DNA of 12,488 bases from an uncultured Caryophanales bacterium (GTDB taxonomy: Bacteria > Bacillota_I > Bacilli_A > Acholeplasmatales > Anaeroplasmataceae). Made by a program: the position numbers and the translations under genes. Position 1 is the stretch's first letter; the number at the start of each line of letters is the position of its first letter. This document shows positions 5,820-12,438 of this stretch, one piece after another. The stretch lies in NCBI GenBank assembly GCA_937885165.1, contig CAKZZJ010000068.1, positions 1 through 12,488 on the forward strand, in the 5' to 3' direction. The notes under the pieces were generated by a model that was not told where the DNA came from, did not search any database, and saw only the letters and a program-made list of their open reading frames with translations.

Positions 5820-7277
5820 AATCTCTTTAACTTTTTCTTCTAGTTCCTTACCCTCCTTCATTAACTCAAATAATTCTGCAGATGCTTTTCTAAGTTCTTC
5901 TTGAATTTCTTCAGGAGATAATTTATTAGATTCATCTGCTCCGACATATCTTCCAGGATTAAGTGAATAATCCTTAGATTTTATTTCATCCAAGTCTGCT
6001 TTCTTACAGAATCCTGGTACATCTTCTAGAGTATTAGACTTAAAGTCTTTATATGCTTTAACAATTTTATTTATATCAGCTTCTTCTAATACTCTAATCT
6101 TTCTAGATATTAGTTTACCCATAGAATCAGCATTTATAAATAAAACATCAGTATTTGTTTTTTCTTTATTTAGTACCCAACATTGAACTGAGATACTAAC
6201 ATTAGAGAATAATTTATTAGGTAAAGCTAGAATAGCGTCTACTTTTCCTGATTCTATCATAGCCTTTCTAATCTTGTAATCATCTTGTGTATTTGATGTT
6301 GTTGCACCATTTGGCATAAGAATTGCAGCCTTACCTTTTGGAGCAAGTTTAGCATACATCAATGATAACCATGCATAGTTGCCATTCTTTTCATCAGGTT
6401 TGCCAAATACCCACCTTGGATCACCAGCAAGTGATGGCTTCCAATATTCTTTTAAATTGTATGGTGGATTAGCAATAATATAATCTGCTCTTAATGTTTT
6501 ATGCAAATCATCTGTAAAAGAATCACCATTTCTTTCACCAAGATTTCCTTCAAGACCACGAATAGCTAAATTCATCTTAGCCATCTTCCAAGTTCCTGGA
6601 TTTGATTCTTGACCGAATATAGAGATATTATCAACTTGCCCTTGATGTTCTTTAACAAATTTAGAGCACTGAACAAACATGCCACCAGAACCACAACAAG
6701 GGTCATAAACTCTTCCTTTATATGGTTCAAGAATATCAACCATTAGTTCAACAACCGATTTAGGTGTAAAGAATTCTCCACCTTTAGTAGGAATATATTT
6801 TGCAAACGCCCCTACATAATATTCATATACTTGACCAAAGAAATCACCATCCGCATCTTCCATATTTAAATTGTTAGTAAAGAAATCTACTAACTCTCCT
6901 AATGCAGTTTTATCTAAATCACTCTTAGAATAAGTCTTAGGTAAAATACCTTTTAATTGATTATTGTTCTTTTCAAGTTCAACAAACGCATTATCAATTA
7001 CTTGACCCAAATCATCTTGCTTAGAATGTGATGCAACATGACGCCATAATGAATCTTTTGGAACAATAAATACATGATCGGCTGTGTAGTAATCGTCATC
7101 TTCTTCTCTACCATCACCAACTTTTTTAAGTTCGTTATATTTAGCAACAAATTTATCACTTACATATTTTAAAAATACAAGTCCCAAAACTACATTTTTA
7201 TAATCAGCTGGATCAACTTTATCTCTAAGTTTCTCGGCCGCTTTCCATAAGATATCCTCATTAATAATTTGTGACAT
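5799..7277 (-). CDS. hsdM: Type I restriction-modification methyltransferase subunit HsdM
   Basis: HsdM methylates adenine N6 in the site chosen by HsdS, protecting host DNA. ATG 7277 is chosen because AGGAGA (7289-7294) lies 11 nt upstream; the alternative GTG at 7286 is only 2 nt from it. The 492-residue product is full length for the family. It has the helical HsdM N-terminal domain (from M-S-Q-I-I-N-E to about residue 160), the G-G-E-F-F-T-P-K entry to the methylase domain, S-adenosylmethionine motif I D-P-C-C-G-S-G-G-M-F (residues ~192-201) and the adenine-methylase catalytic motif N-P-P-Y (~270-273). It lies 15 nt downstream of the XRE gene, so the two are probably one operon. No hsdR is in view; it may lie beyond the false joins or be absent (methylation-only). 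Confidence 0.95.
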   Translation of the reverse strand: MSQIINEDILWKAAEKLRDKVDPADYKNVVLGLVFLKYVSDKFVAKYNELKKVGDGREEDDDYYTADHVFIVPKDSLWRHVASHSKQDDLGQVIDNAFVELEKNNNQLKGILPKTYSKSDLDKTALGELVDFFTNNLNMEDADGDFFGQVYEYYVGAFAKYIPTKGGEFFTPKSVVELMVDILEPYKGRVYDPCCGSGGMFVQCSKFVKEHQGQVDNISIFGQESNPGTWKMAKMNLAIRGLEGNLGERNGDSFTDDLHKTLRADYIIANPPYNLKEYWKPSLAGDPRWVFGKPDEKNGNYAWLSLMYAKLAPKGKAAILMPNGATTSNTQDDYKIRKAMIESGKVDAILALPNKLFSNVSISVQCWVLNKEKTNTDVLFINADSMGKLISRKIRVLEEADINKIVKAYKDFKSNTLEDVPGFCKKADLDEIKSKDYSLNPGRYVGADESNKLSPEEIQEELRKASAELFELMKEGKELEEKVKEILDEEMR

Positions 7278-7292
7278 AATTAACACTATCTC

Positions 7293-7496
7293 CTATTCTT
7301 CTAAAGTAATATCATATTCGGTAAATAACTCATCAAGTTTAGCTTTTGCTAATTTAGTTGGTTCAAATTTCCCGTTTTCCCATCGATTTACAGATTGAAA
7401 AGAAACTCCCATCCTTTTAGCAAGTTCTTCTTGAGAAATATTCATTTCAATTCTAAGTTTAATAATTAACTTAGGGTAATTCAAATTACTTTTCAT
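7293..7496 (-). CDS. Small XRE-family HTH regulator next to hsdM
   Basis: A 67-residue DNA-binding protein consisting almost only of a Cro/C1-type helix-turn-helix: I-S-Q-E-E-L-A-K-R-M-G-V-S-F-Q-S-V-N-R-W-E-N-G (about residues 19-41), the classic XRE signature. ATG 7496 is chosen because AAGGA (7505-7509) lies 8 nt upstream; the TTG at 7514 has no such signal. It leads the operon, with hsdM following after 15 nt, and its stop overlaps the hsdM ribosome binding site, suggesting coupled translation. Small XRE proteins ahead of restriction-modification genes often work as control proteins that time methylase and nuclease expression. That role is inferred from position. Confidence 0.85.
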   Translation of the reverse strand: MKSNLNYPKLIIKLRIEMNISQEELAKRMGVSFQSVNRWENGKFEPTKLAKAKLDELFTEYDITLEE

Positions 7497-7528
7497 ATAT
7501 TTCGTCCTTCTCAATCAATCTATATCAA

Positions 7529-7557
7529 ATTATACCACTTTTTAGAATTCTTATCTA
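7529..7557 (-). promoter_or_regulatory. Promoter of the XRE-hsdM-hsdS operon with operator-like palindrome
   Basis: The minus strand shows TAGATA (7552-7557, 4 of 6 to TTGACA), a 17-bp spacer, and a perfect TATAAT (7529-7534) preceded by TG, making an extended -10. The spacer contains the palindrome AGAATTCT (7544-7551), well placed for autorepression by the XRE protein. The start codon follows 32 bp downstream. Confidence 0.7.
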
Positions 7558-8013
7558 CTAATTAAGCAAAATTTATTGTATAAAAAAATATACTGAGCAA
7601 TTTATAATTGTGATGATATTTTGCGTAGTTTAAAATCTAAAATTCCGCCAAATAGGAGCTGGTGAGATTTGAACCCCACTTGAATTAATTGTTGATACTT
7701 CTCCTTCTACAGCAAATGAAGGTATAAATGCATTAAAAAACATCATTCTTCGTTATTTTCAAAATGCAACCCCCTGCCAAAATCGACCTCAAAAATGCAA
7801 CCCCCTCTAAATTTTGCTCTTTGAAAATGCAACCCCCTCTATTTTTGGCATAAAAAAATGCAACCCCTAGCATTTTGTGCCTTTAGAATTGCAACCCCCT
7901 AAATTGATGATTTGTTTTATATTGATAAAAATGATGCTAAAAATAAGGCAAATTTCTTATTGGTGAGACTTGTACTCTGGTGATTTTGCCTATTTTACCC
8001 CTAAAAATGAAAA
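7558..8013. other. Gene-free region with periodic repeats and a possible coding remnant
   Basis: No convincing gene lies here. Bases ~7682-7764 on the plus strand read like the tail of a protein (E-L-I-V-D-T-S-P-S-T-A-N-E-G-I-N-A-L) with no start codon and a TGA just upstream, so they may be a gene remnant. This reading runs straight into the first TGCAACCCCCT repeat. TGGTGAGATTTG (7660-7671) and TGGTGAGACTTG (7961-7972) are near-identical direct copies 301 bp apart that bracket the repeat block. The first superficially resembles the T-arm of a tRNA gene, but does not fold well. The region may be a decayed mobile element or hide a further contig join. Confidence 0.4.
7765..7900 (+). repeat. 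Five direct repeats of TGCAACCCCCT at 31-32 bp spacing
   Basis: The core TGCAACCCCCT starts at 7765, 7796, 7828, 7859 and 7890 (spacings 31, 32, 31, 31). The fourth copy lacks one C. The first four are preceded by an A-rich AAAA. Sequence between the cores is AT-rich and differs from copy to copy. Regular spacing of three helical turns puts all sites on one face of the DNA, as for an array bound by one protein. Candidates are the multi-repeat end of an IS21-type insertion sequence or replication iterons. No transposase or Rep gene is in the window, so neither can be confirmed. Confidence 0.75.
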
Positions 8014-8042
8014 AATTGTGACAGATTTCTCGTATCACAATT
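8008..8042 (-). terminator. Intrinsic terminator of tRNA-Gly
   Basis: On the minus strand AATTGTGA and TCACAATT (8035-8042 and 8014-8021) form a perfect 8-bp stem around a 13-nt loop, followed by TTTTCATTTTT. It begins 12 bp after the tRNA 3' end, so it should end the tRNA transcript. Confidence 0.7.
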
Positions 8043-8054
8043 CTAGTTCTTTTA

Positions 8055-8128
8055 TGGAGCAGACGGCGAGAATCGAACTCGTACATTCAGCTTGGGAAGC
8101 TGATGTTCTACCATTAAACTACGCCTGC
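8055..8128 (-). tRNA. tRNA-Gly (anticodon CCC)
   Basis: A complete cloverleaf can be drawn on the minus strand. The acceptor GCAGGCG (8122-8128) pairs with CGTCTGC (8059-8065) including one G-U. The D-arm is GTTT/GAAC with the loop AATGGTA. The anticodon stem TCAGC/GCTGA encloses TTCCCAA, giving anticodon CCC (8094-8096) for GGG codons. The T-arm contains GTTCGATTC. Discriminator T and CCA (8055-8057) are encoded in the gene. The length is 74 nt. The encoded CCA fits Bacillota. Confidence 0.95.
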
Positions 8129-8132
8129 ATAA

Positions 8133-8152
8133 AGGAGAATTGTTATTCTCCT
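8133..8152 (-). other. Perfect hairpin in the tRNA-Gly 5' leader
   Basis: AGGAGAAT and ATTCTCCT pair perfectly around a 4-nt loop, 4 bp before the mature tRNA 5' end and just after the predicted transcription start. On the minus strand it is followed by TTTAT, so it might weakly terminate read-through from the upstream fhs operon, or simply structure the pre-tRNA leader cut by RNase P. Confidence 0.5.
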
Positions 8153-8161
8153 ACCTTATAA

Positions 8162-8190
8162 ATTTTATAATAGATAAAAAATATTGTCAA
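8162..8190 (-). promoter_or_regulatory. Promoter of tRNA-Gly
   Basis: The minus strand has a perfect -35 TTGACA (8185-8190), a 17-bp spacer and -10 TAAAAT (8162-8167, 5 of 6). The mature tRNA begins 33 bp downstream. It lies directly after the stop codon of the upstream gene. Confidence 0.75.
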
Positions 8191-8201
8191 ACATATGATT
8201 T

Positions 8202-9920
8202 TTATTCTTTGACTAATTTCAATAAATCAATAGCTGCAAACTTTGGTCCTTCTTGTTCCATACCACTTACAGCAAGTCTAGTATATAAAGTACCAATAGG
8301 TATACCATCTTTATATAATTTATCAAAATATAAATCTATTAGCTTTCTTGTTTCTTTTTCTTTTTGAACAGGACCAAATGGATTAGCAAAGAATGATTCA
8401 ACTAAACCATATTCTTGGGTTGTTCCCTTAGCTTTTCTAGCTCCGCGGATAAATGTTTCTTTTGCAGCTTCAACATTAGAAAAGAAATTAATTCCTCTTT
8501 TTACATCTTCTTCAAAATTGTTTGCATAAAGAAGCATATCAACTTTATAACCTTTCATTATCTGTTCATGTGTGCTTACTGGAATAACTAATCTTGAATT
8601 AGTTCTATCAGGATTTATGAAAATCGCTCTATCCATTTCTTTATATGCGTAACCCGCAGTCATATCATCAAGCCTTACGAAAGCTCCTATTTCTGTACCA
8701 TAAGCCTTAATTTCGCCATCTTCATATTTCAAAGTTCCCATATCATCAAATACTGTAAGCGAAGATGAAATATCATCACCAGCTACAGCAGCAAGAGCCT
8801 CAAGTGATTCACTTTTACCAGCACCACTATCACCGATGATAACGATATTTTTGCATCTACCATCACTTAATGTTAAGTGAACACAGGCACCATGAAGTGG
8901 TAAATTGCCTTTTGCAATCATTTTAACATTATAAAGTGTCAGCATCATCTTTTTAACATAACCAAAATAATCAACACTTGAGTTAAGTGGGGCAATTCCT
9001 AAATAGATATCGTTATCTTTATCATAATAAAAGACAGAATCGCCTTCCATTTCTACACCGAAAATATATATGCAGTCAGGCTTTTTTTCTTTAACATTTG
9101 ATGCAGGAATAAATTCAAATAAGTTAGCTATTGCTATACCCATAGCTAAAAAGTTTTTGTGAAAATAAACATAAGTAAGTGCTGCCCCAACCATTGTTTG
9201 AAAACAATAATACTGACTTGCATCAAAATTAGATGCAAGCATCCTTAATGGGTTTTTCTTTGTTTCCTGATAGATACCCGTTCTTTTGTTTTTTTCAGTA
9301 TAAATTATATATGGTGGTCTAATTAAAATCTGTTCTATCGCATTCGCTTTCTCTAAAAATGAATAAGAACTATTTTTTTTCATCCATCTATTTTTTGTTA
9401 CCATCAGTTGAGCATTAACACCAGCTGGTAATTGTCTATAGATAGAATATTTTGAATCATATATCTTTTCAGAAATAAAACGATAAAGTTTTAAAACAAG
9501 ATCATTGAATCTAGTTTGTGATCCGATAAATGAGAGTGCATCAACACCTTCATTTTTTCTTGAAAATGTTAAAGCTATTCTTTCAAGTCTACGCCAGTAA
9601 TCATAAAAATCCTGAACTAACTCAGCTAATTCTTCAGTATGTTCTAAAACCGCTTTGTATTTTTCATCTGTAATTTTTATTTCTTCTATAGAAAAAACAA
9701 GTAAATGTCTAAATAAATCAACCAATTCTTTAGTTCCATTATCAGCTTCAAAAAAAGATAATATTTTAATAACGTTCTGATTTTTGATTTTAATAGATTT
9801 TTTTATAAAATTTTCCCACACTTCATAAAAGCAAGAAGAATTAAGAATTTCTATTTCTGTATTACAAAACTTTTTAGAAAAATTTAATATTACCTGCTTT
9901 TCAGTTACAGAATATTCCAT
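8202..9920 (-). CDS. HPr-kinase/PEPCK-like P-loop protein of unknown function
   Basis: A 572-residue soluble protein with no signal peptide. Residues 363-371 carry G-D-S-G-A-G-K-S-E, a Walker A motif almost identical to that of HPr kinase (G-D-S-G-x-G-K-S-E). It is preceded by P-L-H-G-A (341-345) and followed by an acidic V-F-D-D-M (390-394) that could be Walker B. HPr kinase and ATP-dependent PEP carboxykinase share this fold, and relatives are often labelled PEP-carboxykinase-like. The N-terminal ~330 residues are unlike HPr kinase (about 310 residues in all) and resemble nothing I can name, so it is not simply HprK. The ATG at 9920 has GAAGGGA upstream and lies 21 nt after the fhs stop, so the two are almost certainly co-transcribed. 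Substrate and role are unknown. Confidence 0.75.
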   Translation of the reverse strand: MEYSVTEKQVILNFSKKFCNTEIEILNSSCFYEVWENFIKKSIKIKNQNVIKILSFFEADNGTKELVDLFRHLLVFSIEEIKITDEKYKAVLEHTEELAELVQDFYDYWRRLERIALTFSRKNEGVDALSFIGSQTRFNDLVLKLYRFISEKIYDSKYSIYRQLPAGVNAQLMVTKNRWMKKNSSYSFLEKANAIEQILIRPPYIIYTEKNKRTGIYQETKKNPLRMLASNFDASQYYCFQTMVGAALTYVYFHKNFLAMGIAIANLFEFIPASNVKEKKPDCIYIFGVEMEGDSVFYYDKDNDIYLGIAPLNSSVDYFGYVKKMMLTLYNVKMIAKGNLPLHGACVHLTLSDGRCKNIVIIGDSGAGKSESLEALAAVAGDDISSSLTVFDDMGTLKYEDGEIKAYGTEIGAFVRLDDMTAGYAYKEMDRAIFINPDRTNSRLVIPVSTHEQIMKGYKVDMLLYANNFEEDVKRGINFFSNVEAAKETFIRGARKAKGTTQEYGLVESFFANPFGPVQKEKETRKLIDLYFDKLYKDGIPIGTLYTRLAVSGMEQEGPKFAAIDLLKLVKE

Positions 9921-9941
9921 ATATAAAAATTCCCTTCTTTA

Positions 9942-11597
9942 CTAAAATAATCCTACAATTTTCCCATCAACAACATCCATGTTATTAGCTGCTGGTTCTT
10001 TTGGCAACCCAGGCATACGCATAATATCACCGGCAAGGGCAACGATGAATCCGGCACCAAGTGATGGTTTTAAATCTCTGATTGTTAAAGTAAAGCCTTC
10101 TGGTCTTCCTAATAATTTCGGATTATCAGATAATGAATATTGAGTCTTTGCCATACAAACGAGAAGATTATCCCAGCCGTTTTTCTTAAATTGAGATAAT
10201 TCAGTTTTGGCAGCAGATGAAAATTCGACATTTTTCGCACCATAAATTTCTTTAGCCAAAACTTCAATTTTTTCTTTTAATGTTTGCTTATCATCATACA
10301 AGAATTTAAAATTATTTTCTTCGTTTGTTTTAGCAATTACTTTATTAGCTAAATCTATTCCACCTAAGCTACCTTTTTCAAATACTTCTGATAAAGAAAC
10401 GTCTATATTCTTCTCTTTTGCCCAATTTAATAAAGCATTTATCTCATTTTCGGTATCAGAATAAAATCTGTTTATCGCAACAACTATAGGAAGATTATAT
10501 TTCTTAATATTTTCAACATGCTTTTCTAAATTTACTATACCTTTTAATAAAGCATCAACATTTTCTTCTTTCAAATTTTCTTTTAAAATCCCACCATGCA
10601 TTTTTAAGGCTCTGATAGTAGCAACAACAACAACACAAGAAGGCTTAATACCTGCTTGTCTACATTTGATATCAAAGAATTTTTCAGCTCCTAAATCGGC
10701 ACCGAATCCTGCCTCTGTTACTACATAATCTGCAAGTTTCATTGCAGTTTTTGTAGCAATAACAGAATTACATCCGTGAGCTATATTGGCAAATGGACCA
10801 CCATGAATTAAGGCTGGGGTATGTTCCAGTGTCTGAACAAGATTAGGTTTTATCGCATCCTTCATTATTACACATACTGCACCATCGGCTTTTATGTCTT
10901 TAACAGTAACTGGCTTTTTATCATATGTATATGCAACAACTATTTTGCCTACTCTTTTTCTAAAATCTTCAAAAGAAGATGATAAACATAAAACAGCCAT
11001 TATCTCTGAAGCAACAGAAATATCAAAATGATCTTCTCTTGGTGTTCCGTTTGAATGTCCACCTAAACCTACTACAATATTTCTCAATGCTCTATCATTC
11101 ATATCAAGACATCTGTTCCATACTATTCTTGTTGGATCAATTCCAAGTTTATTTCCCTGATAAAGATGATTATCAAGCATAGCTGAAATAGCATTGTTAG
11201 CACATGTTATCGCGTGGATATCGCCAGTAAAATGCAAATTAATATCTTCCATAGGTATTACTTGGGCATATCCGCCTCCTGCAGCACCACCCTTAACACC
11301 CATAACAGGACCAAAAGATGGTTCTCGTAGTGCGACTACTGTCTTATAGTTAAGCTTGTTTAATGCATCTGCAAGACCAATTGTTGTTGTAGACTTACCT
11401 TCACCTGCTGGTGTTGGTGATATAGCTGTAACAAGTATTACTTTTCCATTTTTATCTTGCTTTATATTATTAACATTAATTTTTGCTTTATATTTGCCAT
11501 AATAATCTAAATCATCTTCACTGATATTCAGTTTTTCGGCAATTTCTTTAATTGGTTTGATTTCCGCTTTTTGAGCGATTTCTAGATCAGTTAACAT
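9942..11597 (-). CDS. fhs: Formate-tetrahydrofolate ligase
   Basis: This cytoplasmic enzyme joins formate to tetrahydrofolate using ATP, giving 10-formyl-THF for purine and formyl-methionine synthesis or the methyl branch of acetogenesis. The 551-residue product is the normal length (about 555). The P-loop T-P-A-G-E-G-K-S-T spans residues 62-70, and the family C-terminus P-G-L-P-K-E-P-A-A-N-N-M-D-V-V ends in G-K-I-V-G-L-F. ATG 11597 has AAGGAGA 6 nt upstream. The HPrK-like gene follows after 21 nt. The yebC terminator lies only about 20 bp before its ribosome binding site, leaving no room for a separate promoter, so expression must come by read-through or from a promoter inside yebC. I see no THF riboswitch in this short gap. 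Confidence 0.97.
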   Translation of the reverse strand: MLTDLEIAQKAEIKPIKEIAEKLNISEDDLDYYGKYKAKINVNNIKQDKNGKVILVTAISPTPAGEGKSTTTIGLADALNKLNYKTVVALREPSFGPVMGVKGGAAGGGYAQVIPMEDINLHFTGDIHAITCANNAISAMLDNHLYQGNKLGIDPTRIVWNRCLDMNDRALRNIVVGLGGHSNGTPREDHFDISVASEIMAVLCLSSSFEDFRKRVGKIVVAYTYDKKPVTVKDIKADGAVCVIMKDAIKPNLVQTLEHTPALIHGGPFANIAHGCNSVIATKTAMKLADYVVTEAGFGADLGAEKFFDIKCRQAGIKPSCVVVVATIRALKMHGGILKENLKEENVDALLKGIVNLEKHVENIKKYNLPIVVAINRFYSDTENEINALLNWAKEKNIDVSLSEVFEKGSLGGIDLANKVIAKTNEENNFKFLYDDKQTLKEKIEVLAKEIYGAKNVEFSSAAKTELSQFKKNGWDNLLVCMAKTQYSLSDNPKLLGRPEGFTLTIRDLKPSLGAGFIVALAGDIMRMPGLPKEPAANNMDVVDGKIVGLF

Positions 11598-11617
11598 TTT
11601 TTCTCCTTTAAAACGAT

Positions 11618-11640
11618 GAAAAAGGAAGCCCTGGCTTCCT
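11618..11640 (-). terminator. Intrinsic terminator or attenuator between yebC and fhs
   Basis: On the minus strand AGGAAGCC and GGCTTCCT form a near-perfect stem (11623-11640) followed by TTTTTC. The stem overlaps the yebC stop codon (11639-11641), so a ribosome ending yebC would cover one arm. Because fhs begins 25 bp on, the element probably sets the yebC to fhs read-through ratio. Confidence 0.7.
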
Positions 11641-12370
11641 ATTCTTCTTCATCTTCTGGTAATCTTGCATTATGATAAATTTCATTAACATCATCAAATT
11701 CTCTTAAAGCTTCAAGAAGTCTTTGGAATTTTGCAAGATGTTCTTCATCTAAATCTACATAATTGCTTGGAACCATTTCAACAGCGGCATTATCGAATTC
11801 TAATTCTGGTTTTGCTTCTAATAACGCATTTTTGATTGCTTCAAAATCTGATGGTTGAGCTGTGATATTAACAAAGCCATCCTCATCAGTTTCAAGTTCT
11901 TCAAAATCAAGACCAGCTTCTAATAATGCTTCCATTGCTTCATCTTCAGTCATTCCTTCAAATGAGAATAAGGCTTTACGATTAAATAAATAGCTTACTG
12001 AAGTACCGATTGCACCACCAGTTTTTGAAAATGCAGTACGAACTTCTGTATAAGTACGATTGTTATTATCTGTTAAGCATTCAACTATCATTGCTACTTT
12101 ACCAGGGCCATATCCTTCATAATTTATTTCTTTAGTAGCACCACTATTTAAACCTTGAGCTTTTGCAATAGCTCTTTTTATTACATCAGCAGGGCATTGA
12201 TCTTTTTTTGCTCTTTCAATAGTTCTTTTTAAAGTTTGATTCATTTCAGGATCAGGAACGCCAGATTTTGCAGCTGTCAAAATTTCCTTTCCCCATTTTG
12301 CATATTTACTAGATTTCATTGCAGCAGTTTTAGCCATAGATGCTGCTCTAACTTCATGGGCTCTTCCCAT
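11639..12370 (-). CDS. yebC: YebC/PmpR-family protein (TACO1-like)
   Basis: A widespread cytoplasmic protein described as a transcriptional regulator and, for some members, a translation factor that relieves ribosome pausing at proline runs. The 243-residue product matches the family length. The start M-G-R-A-H-E-V-R-A-A-S-M-A-K-T-A-A is the family's characteristic N-terminus, so ATG 12370 is chosen; the TTG at 12382 would overlap the ribosome-binding region AAAGG. Further signatures are S-G-V-P-D-P-E-M-N, R-A-I-A-K-A-Q-G and Y-E-G-Y-G-P-G (about residues 84-105). The C-terminus is highly acidic. The upstream gene context is cut off by adapter sequence. Confidence 0.95.
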   Translation of the reverse strand: MGRAHEVRAASMAKTAAMKSSKYAKWGKEILTAAKSGVPDPEMNQTLKRTIERAKKDQCPADVIKRAIAKAQGLNSGATKEINYEGYGPGKVAMIVECLTDNNNRTYTEVRTAFSKTGGAIGTSVSYLFNRKALFSFEGMTEDEAMEALLEAGLDFEELETDEDGFVNITAQPSDFEAIKNALLEAKPELEFDNAAVEMVPSNYVDLDEEHLAKFQRLLEALREFDDVNEIYHNARLPEDEEE

Positions 12371-12411
12371 AATATTACACAACCTTTCTTTAAAAAATAA
12401 CTTCTTTTTTT

Positions 12412-12417
12412 ATTATA
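12412..12417 (-). promoter_or_regulatory. Probable -10 box of the yebC promoter
   Basis: TATAAT on the minus strand, 41 bp before the yebC ATG. A -35 box at 17-bp spacing would start in the last genomic bases (xxGAAA) and be cut by the adapter at 12439, so it cannot be assessed. Confidence 0.5.
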
Positions 12418-12438
12418 ATAAAAAACCATATTGGTTTC

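Noticed and set aside
7658..7680. 3' half of a tRNA (T-arm-like string with GTTCAAATC)
   Set aside because: The flanking bases do not form a T-stem or acceptor stem on either strand, and no anticodon arm is present within reach.
7765..7900. CRISPR array
   Set aside because: The repeated core is only 11 bp, the intervals are about 20 bp and AT-rich, and there is no cas gene. Genuine CRISPR repeats are usually 23 bp or longer with longer spacers.
7970..8161. 63-codon plus-strand frame over the tRNA
   Set aside because: It lies antisense across tRNA-Gly, its terminator and leader, with no ribosome binding site and no protein-like composition.
8140..8367. Plus-strand 75-codon frame
   Set aside because: It is antisense to the end of the HPrK-like gene and crosses the tRNA promoter; no initiation signal.
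10979..11182. Plus-strand 67-codon frame inside fhs
   Set aside because: It lies wholly antisense to a strongly conserved part of formate-THF ligase.
11598..11640. THF riboswitch before fhs
   Set aside because: The gap is only about 40 bp and is filled by the terminator and ribosome binding site; no aptamer could fit.
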